Shown here: piece after piece, positions 7,516 to 15,817 of the stretch
Layout: each line of letters begins with the position of its first letter
Numbering within the stretch: position 1 is the first letter of the stretch
Notes under the pieces: generated by a model
Told to the model about the DNA's origin: nothing
The model's input: only the letters and a program-made list of their open reading frames with translations
The model's database searches: none
Assembly: GCA_965656085.1 (NCBI GenBank)
Contig: CBFHJA010000011.1
Location: 44,234-108,233, forward strand
Length of the DNA stretch: 64,000 nt
Direction: 5' to 3'
Origin: Aliishimia sp965656085
GTDB taxonomy: Bacteria > Pseudomonadota > Alphaproteobacteria > Rhodobacterales > Rhodobacteraceae
Position numbers and translations under genes: made by a program

Positions 7516-8187
7516 TCAGCCCTCCTTCGGCACCGGATAGAAGTCCTGCGCGTAAAACCGCTGCGGCCCCTCGCGCTCCACGGCGCGCTGGTAGGCGGGC
7601 CGCGCTTCCATCCGCGCCTTGTAGGCTCGCAGCTTGGGAAATTCGTCGAGCTTTACGTAGAACGGCGCAGCAAAGAGGTTGAACCCCATCATGATGTCGG
7701 CGGCCGAAAAGCCCCCCGGCAAGAGCCACTCCTGATCCCCGAGCCGCGCTTCCATCCCCGCGAGCGTTCCCCGGAGCCGCGCCACATTGAGCTTCACCAC
7801 AACCGGCGATGGCTTGGCAGGCGGGCGCAGGAAGACCAGTTGCAAATTCAATTGCTCGATCAGGCTCGCCATGGTCTCCGAGTAATGCACCCATTGCAGC
7901 CACGCGGGCCGCTCGGGATGCCCCACGGGACGGTTCAGCTCCGGCGCGTGGGTTTCCGTGAGATACTCCACGATGGCCCCGCTCTCGCTCATCTCCACCT
8001 CGCCCAACTCAATCGCCGGGATGCGCATGGCGGGCGAGACACGCGGCAGAGCCCCCTCCCGCATACCCGGCGTGCCGATCTGGTACTCCACGACCTCCAG
8101 CCCGCCAAAAACCTTCGCCCCGATCTCCTCGATCAGCCAAAGCACCCGGAACGAGCGCCCATATTGCACGTGATGCAGCCGGATCAT
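7516..8187 (-). CDS. Glutathione S-transferase family protein in the leucine operon
   Basis: A 223-residue GST-like protein. The N-terminal thioredoxin-fold domain (IRLHHVQYGRSFRVLWLIEEIG) includes MRIPAIELGEVEMSESGAIVEYL, where the cis-Pro and the ES(G)A glutathione-contact motif are visible. An all-helical C-terminal domain follows (WLQWVHYSETMASLIEQLNL, LPGGFSAADIMMGFNLF). The start overlaps the liuD stop by 4 bp (ATGA) and the stop lies 3 bp before liuE, so it is firmly in the operon. GSTs are not core leucine-pathway enzymes. A role in detoxifying reactive unsaturated acyl-CoA intermediates is a reasonable guess only. Confidence 0.88.
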   Translation of the reverse strand: MIRLHHVQYGRSFRVLWLIEEIGAKVFGGLEVVEYQIGTPGMREGALPRVSPAMRIPAIELGEVEMSESGAIVEYLTETHAPELNRPVGHPERPAWLQWVHYSETMASLIEQLNLQLVFLRPPAKPSPVVVKLNVARLRGTLAGMEARLGDQEWLLPGGFSAADIMMGFNLFAAPFYVKLDEFPKLRAYKARMEARPAYQRAVEREGPQRFYAQDFYPVPKEG

Positions 8188-10124
8188 GCCGCGCCCTCCT
8201 CTTCTTCCTCAAGCCGCACGAGCACATCGCCCGCCGCCACTTGCGCCCCTGTTTGGGCGAGCACCTCGGCCACAACGCCATCCCGCGCGGCCACCAGCGT
8301 GTGCTCCATTTTCATCGCCTCCAAAACGGCAAGTCGCTGCCCCTCGGTCACGGCTTGCCCCGGGCTGGCCTCCATGAGCTTCACCAGCCCCGGCATCGGC
8401 GCTTCGATGACGTTCCCGCTGCCGCCCGCCGCGCTGCCCCGCTCCAGCGGATCGGGCACACCGAACGCGACCCCGTAGCGCGCGAAAACCGTCACCTCCC
8501 CCTGAGCGACATGCACCGCCGCAGCGGGCGCGCCGTCAAAACGCCATCCGCTCGCCGTCCGCAGCGCCTCCACACGCGCGCCCTCCACATGCCACACCTG
8601 CCGATCCGGCCCATCGACCTCCACGGCTATGTCAAGCGCCTCCCCGCCCCATGTGAGCGGCACCGCCCGCCGCAGCGGATGCCACAGCGTAAACCCCGAG
8701 ACGTCGCCATCGAGCCCGGCCACCGCCTGCGCAGCCCGCGCGGCCTCTTGCGCCGTGTACCCCGGCTCCGCCACGAGACTGTCCAGATCACGCCCGATCA
8801 GCCCGGTATCGACCTCGCCGCGCCCGAACCCGTCATGCCCGGCAAGCGCGCCCACAAACGCCAGATTGGTCACGGTCCCGGCCACTTCCGTTCCCGCAAG
8901 CCCCTGCGCCAGCCGCTTGAGCGCCACCGCCCGCGTCGGCCCGTGCGTGATGACCTTGGCGATCATCGGATCATACCACGGGCTGATCTCATCGCCGGTC
9001 CGCACCCCGCTATCGGCCCGCACGCCGTCCGGAAAGCCCAGATGTGCGAGCGTCCCGGTCGCAGGCAGGAACCCCTTGGGCACGTCCTCGGCATAGAGCC
9101 GCGCCTCGAAGGCATGCCCGGTGATCGTCAGATCTTCCTGCGCGCAAGGCAGCGCCTCGCCCGCCGCGACCCTGAGCTGCCATTCCACCAGATCGACCCC
9201 GGTGATGGCCTCCGTCACCGGATGCTCCACCTGAAGCCGCGTGTTCATCTCCATGAACCAGAACCCGTCCGTCCGCAGCGGCCCCGAGCCGTCCACGATA
9301 AACTCGATGGTCCCCGCGCCCTTGTACCCGATGGCCTCAGCAGCCCGCACCGCCGCCGCCCCCATCGCCGCGCGCACCTCCTGCGTCATGCCCGGCGCAG
9401 GCGCTTCCTCGATCACCTTCTGATGGCGGCGCTGGAGCGAGCAGTCCCGCTCGAACAAATGCACAGCGGTGTGCCCATCCCCAAACACCTGCACCTCGAT
9501 ATGCCGGGGATGGGTGACGAATTTCTCGATCAGCACATGCGGGTTGCCAAACGCGGTTTGCGCCTCGCCCTGAGCCGACTTGAGCGCCTCGGCAAACGCG
9601 CCCGGCGTCTCCACCAGCCGCATCCCCTTGCCGCCGCCGCCCGCCACAGCCTTGATCAGCACAGGATAGCCGATTGCCTCAGCCTCCTTGGCAAGCAGAT
9701 CAGCCCCCTGCTCCGCCCCCTGATAGCCCGGCACCACCGGCACCCCGGCCTCCGCCATCAGGTCCTTGGCCGCATCCTTCAGCCCCATCGCCCGGATCGC
9801 GCTGGCAGACGGGCCAATGAAGATCAGACCCGCTGCCTCCACAGCCTCCACAAAATCCGGGTTCTCACTTAAAAACCCGTAGCCCGGATGGACCGCCTGC
9901 GCGCCGGTGTCCTTGGCAGCCTGAATGATCCGCTCCCCCCGCAGGTACGAGTCCGCAGGCGCAGACCCGCCAATATGCACCGCCACATCGGCCATCTGCA
10001 CATGCTTCGCGCCCATGTCGGCGTCCGAATAAACCGCCACACAGCGCACCCCCATGGCTTGCGCGGTTTCCATCACCCGGCAGGCAATCTCGCCCCGGTT
10101 GGCGATCAGGATCGTGTCAAACAT
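8184..10124 (-). CDS. liuD: Methylcrotonyl-CoA carboxylase, biotin-containing alpha subunit
   Basis: The biotin carboxylase and carrier subunit that carboxylates 3-methylcrotonyl-CoA together with LiuB. 646 residues, the expected length. Order: biotin carboxylase N-domain (FDTILIANRGEIACRVMETA), ATP-grasp with the glycine loop AVAGGGGKGMRLV, FIVDGSG/FMEMNTRLQVEHPVTE active-site strand, then a C-terminal biotinyl domain with EAMKMEH. The biotinylated Lys is about residue 605. The end is acidic (RLEEEEEGAA). Partner assignment to 3-methylcrotonyl-CoA rests on the neighbouring liuB, liuC and liuE. Upstream, an HNH endonuclease gene overlaps its start by 8 bp, an unusual insertion between the two carboxylase subunits. 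Confidence 0.95.
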   Translation of the reverse strand: MFDTILIANRGEIACRVMETAQAMGVRCVAVYSDADMGAKHVQMADVAVHIGGSAPADSYLRGERIIQAAKDTGAQAVHPGYGFLSENPDFVEAVEAAGLIFIGPSASAIRAMGLKDAAKDLMAEAGVPVVPGYQGAEQGADLLAKEAEAIGYPVLIKAVAGGGGKGMRLVETPGAFAEALKSAQGEAQTAFGNPHVLIEKFVTHPRHIEVQVFGDGHTAVHLFERDCSLQRRHQKVIEEAPAPGMTQEVRAAMGAAAVRAAEAIGYKGAGTIEFIVDGSGPLRTDGFWFMEMNTRLQVEHPVTEAITGVDLVEWQLRVAAGEALPCAQEDLTITGHAFEARLYAEDVPKGFLPATGTLAHLGFPDGVRADSGVRTGDEISPWYDPMIAKVITHGPTRAVALKRLAQGLAGTEVAGTVTNLAFVGALAGHDGFGRGEVDTGLIGRDLDSLVAEPGYTAQEAARAAQAVAGLDGDVSGFTLWHPLRRAVPLTWGGEALDIAVEVDGPDRQVWHVEGARVEALRTASGWRFDGAPAAAVHVAQGEVTVFARYGVAFGVPDPLERGSAAGGSGNVIEAPMPGLVKLMEASPGQAVTEGQRLAVLEAMKMEHTLVAARDGVVAEVLAQTGAQVAAGDVLVRLEEEEEGAA

Positions 10125-10980
10125 TTGCTTTTATTGCCTTCTCGATTTCTTCCAGAGCAAGGTTTTGACCTCTTCTATGGATCATTGCGTGGCAATTCGC
10201 GCAAACGATCGCCAAGTCGTCCAGACGCGTCCTTTCGCCCTCAGCGCTCCGTTCGCCCAATGGTTTCAGATGGTGCACATGCGCATAAAGTTCACCTAAC
10301 TCCCCATACTTTTGAGCAAAATCGAAACCACACCCTTTGACTTCGCAGAGCAAACGCCCTCCATTCCCATTGGAAGCGCGCTGAATTTTTTCGTCTCGCA
10401 GGGATGCTTCACGGCGACGATGCTTTGCGAGTTTCCAATACTCTAAACCTTCAATTGCACCTTCTTCAGCGTCTTGGTCGAGACCAACCAAACCACGATG
10501 AACCCCCCTTATCAGACCAATGTCTCCTGTATCGTCGTCGTAGCTCTCAACGGTCCAAGGCGACGGGTCCAGCAGTCGATACTGCACGTTTCCAGTTCTG
10601 GGCCTGTCGCGGTGCTGGATGATTGCACGCGGGTTGGACCCGATGCTAAAGGCGCGTTGGACAGCAGCATCGAACTTTTTCGCGCGCGTTTTTCTCGGGC
10701 CAACAAGCTCGGAAAAAACCTTTCGAAGGTTCAAATACTGACGCACGACACCATCTTCGAACAGCATATTCTCATACCAAATGTTTAGTATGAACATTCC
10801 TTCCTGCTCATAGCACCACTCGTAGCAGTATCTTGGATTCGCACCGGGATTTATTTGGCCATTCTTGTAGTTGGACCAGTCGGACACATCGAATCCCGCC
10901 CGAGCGACAAGGTCGATCATCTTCGGTTTCGTCTGCGGCAAAAGGCTATCTGCCAAGCTATCTTGAGAAGTGTTGCTCAT
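10117..10980 (-). CDS. HNH endonuclease inserted between the two mcc subunit genes
   Basis: A 287-residue protein with a C-terminal HNH nuclease module. AHVHHLKPLGE supplies the HH pair, LDDLAIVCANCHAMIHRR supplies the N and final H, and the zinc-type cysteines are in LLCEVKGCGFDF and CANCH. The ~180-residue N-terminal part (WSNYKNGQINPGANPRYCYEW...) contains no motif I recognise and could be the DNA- or base-recognition domain, as in McrA-like restriction enzymes. The ATG ends at 10980, overlapping the liuB stop by one base (TGATG); a GTG one codon earlier is the alternative. Base composition is visibly more AT-rich than the flanking carboxylase genes, which suggests acquisition. No methyltransferase or other restriction component is adjacent. 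Confidence 0.85.
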   Translation of the reverse strand: MSNTSQDSLADSLLPQTKPKMIDLVARAGFDVSDWSNYKNGQINPGANPRYCYEWCYEQEGMFILNIWYENMLFEDGVVRQYLNLRKVFSELVGPRKTRAKKFDAAVQRAFSIGSNPRAIIQHRDRPRTGNVQYRLLDPSPWTVESYDDDTGDIGLIRGVHRGLVGLDQDAEEGAIEGLEYWKLAKHRRREASLRDEKIQRASNGNGGRLLCEVKGCGFDFAQKYGELGELYAHVHHLKPLGERSAEGERTRLDDLAIVCANCHAMIHRRGQNLALEEIEKAIKANV

Positions 10981-12584
10981 CACATCCGGAACACGCCAAA
11001 GCGTGTCTCCTGGGTCGGCGCGTTGTGCGCCGCGCTCAATGATAGCGACAGCACCTCACGCGACTTACGCGGGTCCACGATGCCATCATCCCAAAGCCGC
11101 GCCGAGGCATAGAGCGGGTGCGACTGCTCCTCGAACATCTCCAGCGTCGGCTGTTTGAACGCGGCCTCCTCCTCAGCGGACCACGCACCGCCCCCCCGCT
11201 CAATCGCATCACGCTTCACGGTCGCCAGCACGCCCGCCGCCTGCGCCCCGCCCATCACCGAGATGCGGCTGTTCGGCCATGTCCACAGGAACCGAGGCGA
11301 ATAGGCCCGCCCCGCCATCCCGTAATTCCCAGCCCCAAACGACCCGCCCACCAGCATCGTGATCTTCGGCACGGACGTGGTCGCCACGGCGGTCACCATC
11401 TTCGCCCCATCCCGCGCGATCCCGCCATTCTCGTACTTCTGCCCCACCATGAACCCGGTGATATTCTGCAAGAACACCAGCGGGATTTTCCGCTGCGAGC
11501 ACAGCTCGACAAAATGCGCGCCCTTCTGCGCACTTTCGGAAAACAGCACGCCATTGTTGGCGATGATCCCCACCGGCCAGCCATCCACATGCGCAAACCC
11601 GCAGACCAAGGTCTCCCCAAACCGCGCCTTGAACTCGTCGAACCGGGACCCATCGACAACCCGCGCAATCACCTCCCGAATATCATAGGGCGTGCGCAAA
11701 TCGCCCGGCACCACGCCCAAAATCTCCTCCGGATCATAAGCGGGCGCTTCCGGCACCTCCCGTAGAGTGGGCAATCTGCCCACCGCCCCGAGCGACCCAA
11801 CCGCCCGCCGCGCGAGCGCAAGCGCATGCGCGTCGTCCTCCGCCAGATAATCGGCCACCCCCGACAGCCGCGTGTGCACATCGCCGCCGCCCAAATCCTC
11901 CGCCGACACGACCTCCCCCGTCGCCGCCTTCACCAGCGGCGGCCCGGCCAGAAAGATCGTCCCTTGCTCCTTCACGATGATCGTCACATCCGACATCGCA
12001 GGCACATAGGCCCCGCCCGCCGTGCACGACCCCATCACAACGGCGATCTGCGCAATCCCCTTGGCGCTCATATTCGCCTGATTGAAGAAAATCCGCCCGA
12101 AATGATCCCGGTCCGGAAACACCTCATCCTGCTGCGGCAGGTTCGCCCCGCCACTATCCACCAGATAGACGCAAGGCAGATGGTTTTGCTCCGCGATCTC
12201 CTGCGCCCGCAGATGCTTCTTGACGGACATCGGATAGTAGGTGCCGCCCTTCACGGTCGCATCGTTGCACACGACCATGACCTCGCGCCCCTGCACCCGC
12301 CCGATCCCGGCAATGACCCCGGCCGCAGGCGCGGCCCCGTCATACATCCCATGCGCCGCCGTCGCCCCGATCTCCAGAAACGGCGCGCCGGGATCGAGCA
12401 GATTTGCGACCCGCCGTCGCGGCAGCATCTTGCCCCGGCTCTCATGCCGCGCCCGGGACTTTTCCCCGCCACCGAGCCGCGCGGCCTCGGCAGCCTCCTG
12501 CACGCGCGCCAAAGCGTCCAGATGCGCGGCGGTGTTGGCCTTGAACCCCTCCGAAGAGGGCAATGCTTGCGATGCGAGCTTCAT
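10980..12584 (-). CDS. liuB: Methylcrotonyl-CoA carboxylase beta subunit (carboxyltransferase)
   Basis: The carboxyltransferase subunit of methylcrotonyl-CoA carboxylase, 534 residues as expected. Typical segments are ARHESRGKMLPRRRVANLLDPG at the N-terminus, YYPMSVKKHLRAQEIAEQN, YLVDSGGANLPQQDEVFPD, MGSCTAGGAYVPAMSD, and the C-terminal FLQNITGFMVGQKYE and GGSFGAGNYGMAGRAYSPRF. The crotonase-fold oxyanion loops are intact. In the variable linker near residue 270 the peptide AVGRLPTLREVPEAP is encoded by a copy of the palindromic intergenic repeat (11761-11784). It forms the carboxylase with LiuD, but the HNH gene separates them. Confidence 0.96.
   Translation of the reverse strand: MKLASQALPSSEGFKANTAAHLDALARVQEAAEAARLGGGEKSRARHESRGKMLPRRRVANLLDPGAPFLEIGATAAHGMYDGAAPAAGVIAGIGRVQGREVMVVCNDATVKGGTYYPMSVKKHLRAQEIAEQNHLPCVYLVDSGGANLPQQDEVFPDRDHFGRIFFNQANMSAKGIAQIAVVMGSCTAGGAYVPAMSDVTIIVKEQGTIFLAGPPLVKAATGEVVSAEDLGGGDVHTRLSGVADYLAEDDAHALALARRAVGSLGAVGRLPTLREVPEAPAYDPEEILGVVPGDLRTPYDIREVIARVVDGSRFDEFKARFGETLVCGFAHVDGWPVGIIANNGVLFSESAQKGAHFVELCSQRKIPLVFLQNITGFMVGQKYENGGIARDGAKMVTAVATTSVPKITMLVGGSFGAGNYGMAGRAYSPRFLWTWPNSRISVMGGAQAAGVLATVKRDAIERGGGAWSAEEEAAFKQPTLEMFEEQSHPLYASARLWDDGIVDPRKSREVLSLSLSAAHNAPTQETRFGVFRM
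11761..11784. repeat. Palindromic repeat copy lying inside the liuB coding sequence
   Basis: CGTAGAGTGGGCA-ATC-TGCCCACC matches the intergenic copies at 17167-17192 and 18991-19015. The core arms (AGTGGGCA/TGCCCACC) can pair. It is read through by liuB in the frame giving VGRLPTLR. Confidence 0.8.
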
Positions 12585-12650
12585 ATGTCGCCCCTCTTGA
12601 CGATATCACTATTTGATACTATGTCTCCGTTTGCACATCTGGGAGCCCGC

Positions 12651-12908
12651 ATGGTCTCGTCGAAACACCAACGCACCCTTGAGGCCGTGTTCGCAACCCC
12701 GACCCGCGCGGACCTCCGCTGGAGCGATGTCGAAAGACTGATCGCTGCCCTCGGTGGGCAGATCGAAGAACGGGCCGGATCACGCGTGCTGATCCGCCTA
12801 GGTGGCAAGCGCGCGGTGTTCCACCGCCCGCATCCCAAACCGCAGACCGACAAAGGTGCGCTTGTCGCCCTCCGCCGGTTTCTCGAAAGCGCAGGAGTGA
12901 CCCCATGA
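12651..12908 (+). CDS. hicA: HicA-type mRNA interferase toxin
   Basis: An 85-residue protein with the HicA double-stranded-RNA-binding-like fold: LRWSDVERLIAALGGQIEERAGSRVLIRLGG followed by RAVFHRPHP, where the catalytic His region (usually GSHHxYxHP) is recognisable, and a C-terminal helix ALVALRRFLESAGV. HicA toxins bind and cleave mRNA. I chose the ATG at 12651 because GGGAG lies 5 nt upstream; an in-frame ATG at 12621 is possible. The stop overlaps the hicB start by 4 bp (ATGA), the standard toxin-antitoxin arrangement. It runs opposite to the surrounding liu genes, between liuB and the acyl-CoA ligase. Confidence 0.88.
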   Translation: MVSSKHQRTLEAVFATPTRADLRWSDVERLIAALGGQIEERAGSRVLIRLGGKRAVFHRPHPKPQTDKGALVALRRFLESAGVTP

Positions 12909-13267
12909 CACCCTACAAAGGCTATTCCGCCTCGATCTGGTTCGAAACCGATGATCGCCTGTTCCATGGCCTCGTTGACGGCATTTCCGACACGGTCCAT
13001 TTTGCGGGGGCTTCCGTGGACGAGTTGGAAGCCGCGTTCCATGACAGCGTTGACGACTACCTCGCGATCTGCGCCGAGGATGGCGTCCCGCCGAACAAGC
13101 CGTACTCCGGAAAGCTGGCCTTCCGCACCACACCCGAGCATCACCGCCTGATCGCCGACGCGGCCTCCGCCGAGGCGCGTTCGATCAATCAGTGGATGGC
13201 TGACGCGCTCGAAGAGGCGGCCCGCAAGACCCTCAGCGAGAACCGCCGGCGGGTGAAAATCAACTGA
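12905..13267 (+). CDS. hicB: HicB-type antitoxin
   Basis: A 120-residue HicB antitoxin. The N-terminal partially degraded RNase H-like domain (YSASIWFETDDRLFHGLVDGI, then FAGASVDELEAAFHDSVDDYL) is the HicB hallmark. It is followed by a ribbon-helix-helix-like C-terminus (GKLAFRTTPEHHRLIADAASAEARSINQWMADALEEAA) that should bind DNA for autorepression. It overlaps hicA by 4 bp and ends 8 bp inside the 3' end of the convergent acyl-CoA ligase gene. It should neutralise HicA. Confidence 0.92.
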   Translation: MTPYKGYSASIWFETDDRLFHGLVDGISDTVHFAGASVDELEAAFHDSVDDYLAICAEDGVPPNKPYSGKLAFRTTPEHHRLIADAASAEARSINQWMADALEEAARKTLSENRRRVKIN

Positions 13268-14732
13268 CCGCATCGGACGCCTCCCCCGTCGCCATCCGCT
13301 TCAACTCCTTGCGGATCACCTTCCCCGTCACCGTCATTGGCAGCGCGTCCAGAAACGCGACCTCGCGCGGATAGGAGTAGCTCGCGAGCCGCTCCTTCAC
13401 CCACGCTTGAAGCTCCTCCGCGCCAACCTCCGCGCCCGGTTTGCGCACCACATAGGCCTTCACGACCTCCGTGCGCAGCGCATCCGGCTTGCCGACCACC
13501 CCGCAGGTGGCAACCCCGGGATGGGTCAGCAGACAGTCCTCGATCTCCGCAGGCCCAATCCGGTAGCCTGCCGAGGTGATCACGTCATCCTCGCGCCCCA
13601 CAAAGCGCAGGTAGTCACCTTCCCAAATCCCGCGATCCCCGGTCAGGAGCCACTCACCACGGAACTTTTCTGCCGTCGCTTCGGGCCGCCCCCAATATTC
13701 CAGCATCATCGACGGCGCGCCGCGTTTCACCGCGATGTCGCCCTCCGCCTCGGTCTGCGCGCCGGTCTCATCAATCACCGCGACCTCAAACCCCGGCACA
13801 GGCTTGCCGATACACCCCGGACGCGGCGCGAAATCTGCCGAACAGGACGAGGCGACCATGTTGCACTCGGTCTGCCCGTAGAACTCGTTGATCGTCACCC
13901 CGAAGGCAAGCCGCCCCCAGGCGAGCATCTCCGCCCCCAAAGGCTCGCCGCCCGAGGCCACCGAACGCAGCCCGGGGATCGCCGCATCCGCCGCCTTGAG
14001 CATCCGCAGCGCCGTGGGCGGGAAGAACACGCACCGCACCCCGGCCTCGGCGCAAATCCGCACCGCATCGCCCGGCGTGAACTTCGCAAGCCGCGCCGCC
14101 ACGACCGGCACGCCCATCGCCAGCCCCGGCATCAGCACATCGAAGAGCCCGCCGATCCACGCCCAATCCGCCGGGGTCCAGAGCACATCGCCCGGCTGCC
14201 CCAGATGGTCATGCGACAGGGCCACGCCCGGAATATGCCCGTCCAGAACCCCATGCCCATGCAGCGCGCCCTTGGGCTTGCCCGTGGTCCCGGAGGTATA
14301 AATCAGCACCGCTGGCACTTGCGCCGTGGCGTCCGCACAGGGCACCGCATCGCCGTCCACACCGCAGTCTCCGGCGCTCCACGCCTCTGCCAGATTGCCC
14401 AGAAGCGCCGCGCCCTCTGCATCCGTGAGCACGATCTCGCAACCGGCATCGCCCACACGGGCGGCCAGCGCGTCGTGCTTGAAGAGCTTGAACAGCGGCA
14501 CCGAGATCGCGCCGATCTTCCAAATGGCCAGATGCGCCGCCGCGCACCACGGCGACTGGCTCAGCAGTACGCCCACCCGGTCCCCGGGCCGGATGCGGGC
14601 GAGAAGCGCGCGCGCGATCCTGTCTGTCCGCGCGGCCAGATCCCCATAGGTCACGTCTTCCCGCGCCCCGGTCAGGTCGATAATCGCCACTTGATCTTCG
14701 GGATGCGCAAGGCATTGGGCCGCCATGTTCAT
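13260..14732 (-). CDS. AMP-forming acyl-CoA synthetase, probably for short/branched acids
   Basis: A 490-residue ANL-superfamily acyl-CoA ligase. Motifs: P-loop AVLIYTSGTTGKPKGALHG, the A5-type segment NEFYGQTECNMV, WLLTGDRGIWEGDYLRFVGREDD, and the C-terminal catalytic Lys in VTGKVIRKELK. It activates a carboxylate to its CoA ester through an acyl-AMP. Sitting between liuA and liuB, it plausibly activates isovalerate or a related branched acid that feeds the pathway; this is inferred from position. It overlaps the upstream 91-residue gene by 4 bp (ATGA), so the two are coupled. Related enzymes are often labelled medium-chain or acetyl-CoA synthetase-like. Confidence 0.88.
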   Translation of the reverse strand: MNMAAQCLAHPEDQVAIIDLTGAREDVTYGDLAARTDRIARALLARIRPGDRVGVLLSQSPWCAAAHLAIWKIGAISVPLFKLFKHDALAARVGDAGCEIVLTDAEGAALLGNLAEAWSAGDCGVDGDAVPCADATAQVPAVLIYTSGTTGKPKGALHGHGVLDGHIPGVALSHDHLGQPGDVLWTPADWAWIGGLFDVLMPGLAMGVPVVAARLAKFTPGDAVRICAEAGVRCVFFPPTALRMLKAADAAIPGLRSVASGGEPLGAEMLAWGRLAFGVTINEFYGQTECNMVASSCSADFAPRPGCIGKPVPGFEVAVIDETGAQTEAEGDIAVKRGAPSMMLEYWGRPEATAEKFRGEWLLTGDRGIWEGDYLRFVGREDDVITSAGYRIGPAEIEDCLLTHPGVATCGVVGKPDALRTEVVKAYVVRKPGAEVGAEELQAWVKERLASYSYPREVAFLDALPMTVTGKVIRKELKRMATGEASDAVS

Positions 14733-15004
14733 ATCCCGTCCCCCCCGGGCTGCGTGATCCGCCCAAGCCGGTCCACCCTGTAAAGCACCTCATCACAGCG
14801 CACGTTGAGCAGATCGCCGCTGTCTTTGAGCCAGCCAAGACAATCGGTGATTTTCCCGCCATGGGTGGCAACGTGCTGCCGCGCCACCGCTTCGATCACC
14901 CCGGTGGTGTCGTCGAAATCGAGCTTTTGCTGCCCGAGGCGGAACCCGGCAAGAGCGGCGATCAGGCACAGCGCGCCGGTGTAGAAGACGATGGCGTTAC
15001 GCAT
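14729..15004 (-). CDS. Small membrane-anchored protein coupled to the acyl-CoA ligase
   Basis: A 91-residue protein with an N-terminal hydrophobic anchor (AIVFYTGALCLIAALAGF) and a short soluble tail carrying two cysteines (ITDCLGWLKDS and NVRCDEVLYRVDRLG). The topology is a single-pass anchor or uncleaved signal, with the tail probably periplasmic, where the cysteines could pair. It overlaps the acyl-CoA ligase start by 4 bp. No family is recognised. Confidence 0.65.
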   Translation of the reverse strand: MRNAIVFYTGALCLIAALAGFRLGQQKLDFDDTTGVIEAVARQHVATHGGKITDCLGWLKDSGDLLNVRCDEVLYRVDRLGRITQPGGDGI

Positions 15005-15077
15005 GGGGTGATGCGCCCCGGTGCATCGGCGCGGTGTGGCAAAAATGCGTTACAGTGCCGGAGGAAAGGCTGCAGAA

Positions 15078-15091
15078 TTGACACAGATCAG
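15078..15091 (+). promoter_or_regulatory. FNR/FnrL-like site upstream of ompW
   Basis: TTGAC-ACAG-ATCAG matches the FNR-family pattern TTGAC/T-N4-ATCAA at all but the outermost base of the right half-site. It lies 62 bp before the ompW start. In enterobacteria ompW is known to be FNR-responsive, which makes the match more credible. Seen by eye only. Confidence 0.4.
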
Positions 15092-15152
15092 TTTGCCCCC
15101 CCGGACGCTCTGGCATGGCTCGCCCGTACGACAGAACAAAGGACTCACAAAG

Positions 15153-15758
15153 ATGACACGTTCGGTTTCCGCCCTCGCCCTCGCCGCCGCCCTCGCGCTG
15201 CCCGCAGGGCTCGCCACCGCGCAGTCCCAAGGCGACATGACCTTCGGCCTCGGCTTCGGCTATGTCACGCCCGAAAGCAGCAACGGCACGCTGGCCGGGG
15301 CCGCCGCGACGGTCGGCGACAATGCCCGTCCGATCTTCACCTTCGAATATTTCCTGCGCGACAATCTCGGCATCGAGCTTCTCGCCGCGACCCCCTTCAA
15401 GCACTCCGTCGCGCTCAACGGGGTCGACACGGCCCAGACCAAGCACCTGCCGCCCACGCTCTCGCTGAACTACCACTTCACCAACGCGAGCGCATGGACG
15501 CCCTATGTGGGCCTCGGGGTGAACTGGACCACGTTCTTCGACGAGACCATCGCCGGCGGCGGCGATCTCGACCTCGACGACAGCTTTGGCCTCGCGGCCC
15601 AGATCGGCGTCGACTACGCGCTCTCGGACCGCAGCGCCCTGCGCCTCAACCTCCGCTACCTGCAGATCGAAACCGACGCGTCGCTGGGCGGCACGGATAT
15701 CGGCACGGCGGAGATCAACCCCACGGTGTTCGGCGTGACCTACGTCACCAAGTTCTGA
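15153..15758 (+). CDS. ompW: OmpW family outer membrane beta-barrel protein
   Basis: A 201-residue outer membrane protein. A signal peptide (MTRSVSALALAAALALPAGLATAQS, cleavage probably after ATA or AQ) precedes an eight-stranded barrel. Strands are visible as alternating patterns ending in aromatic residues (FGLGFGYVTPES, PIFTFEYFLRDNLGIELLAATPF, LSLNYHF, WTPYVGLGVNW, RLNLRYLQIETD). It ends in ...FGVTYVTKF, the terminal aromatic required for barrel insertion. OmpW proteins form narrow hydrophobic channels for small molecules. I chose the ATG at 15153 since it starts the signal peptide; the longer open frame upstream has no signal. A candidate FNR box precedes it and a hairpin follows. It interrupts the minus-strand leucine genes. 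Confidence 0.92.
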   Translation: MTRSVSALALAAALALPAGLATAQSQGDMTFGLGFGYVTPESSNGTLAGAAATVGDNARPIFTFEYFLRDNLGIELLAATPFKHSVALNGVDTAQTKHLPPTLSLNYHFTNASAWTPYVGLGVNWTTFFDETIAGGGDLDLDDSFGLAAQIGVDYALSDRSALRLNLRYLQIETDASLGGTDIGTAEINPTVFGVTYVTKF

Positions 15759-15768
15759 GCCATGCCGG

Positions 15769-15790
15769 GGCGGCGCCGACCCGCGCCGCC
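15769..15790 (+). terminator. Hairpin downstream of ompW
   Basis: GGCGGCGC and GCGCCGCC form an 8-bp perfect stem with a 6-nt loop starting 11 bp after the ompW stop, between convergent ompW and liuA. There is no T-tract, so it is a weak or bidirectional terminator at best. Confidence 0.4.
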
Positions 15791-15817
15791 TCGCACCGCA
15801 GCTTGGCCGCCGGGCCA

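Noticed and set aside
6622..8478. 618-codon plus-strand frame across liuE, the GST and liuD
   Set aside because: Antisense to three recognised genes, with Arg/His/Pro-rich nonsense composition.
12581..13273. 230-codon minus-strand frame antisense to hicAB
   Set aside because: The plus strand encodes the clear HicA/HicB pair with a 4-bp overlap; the antisense frame has no family.
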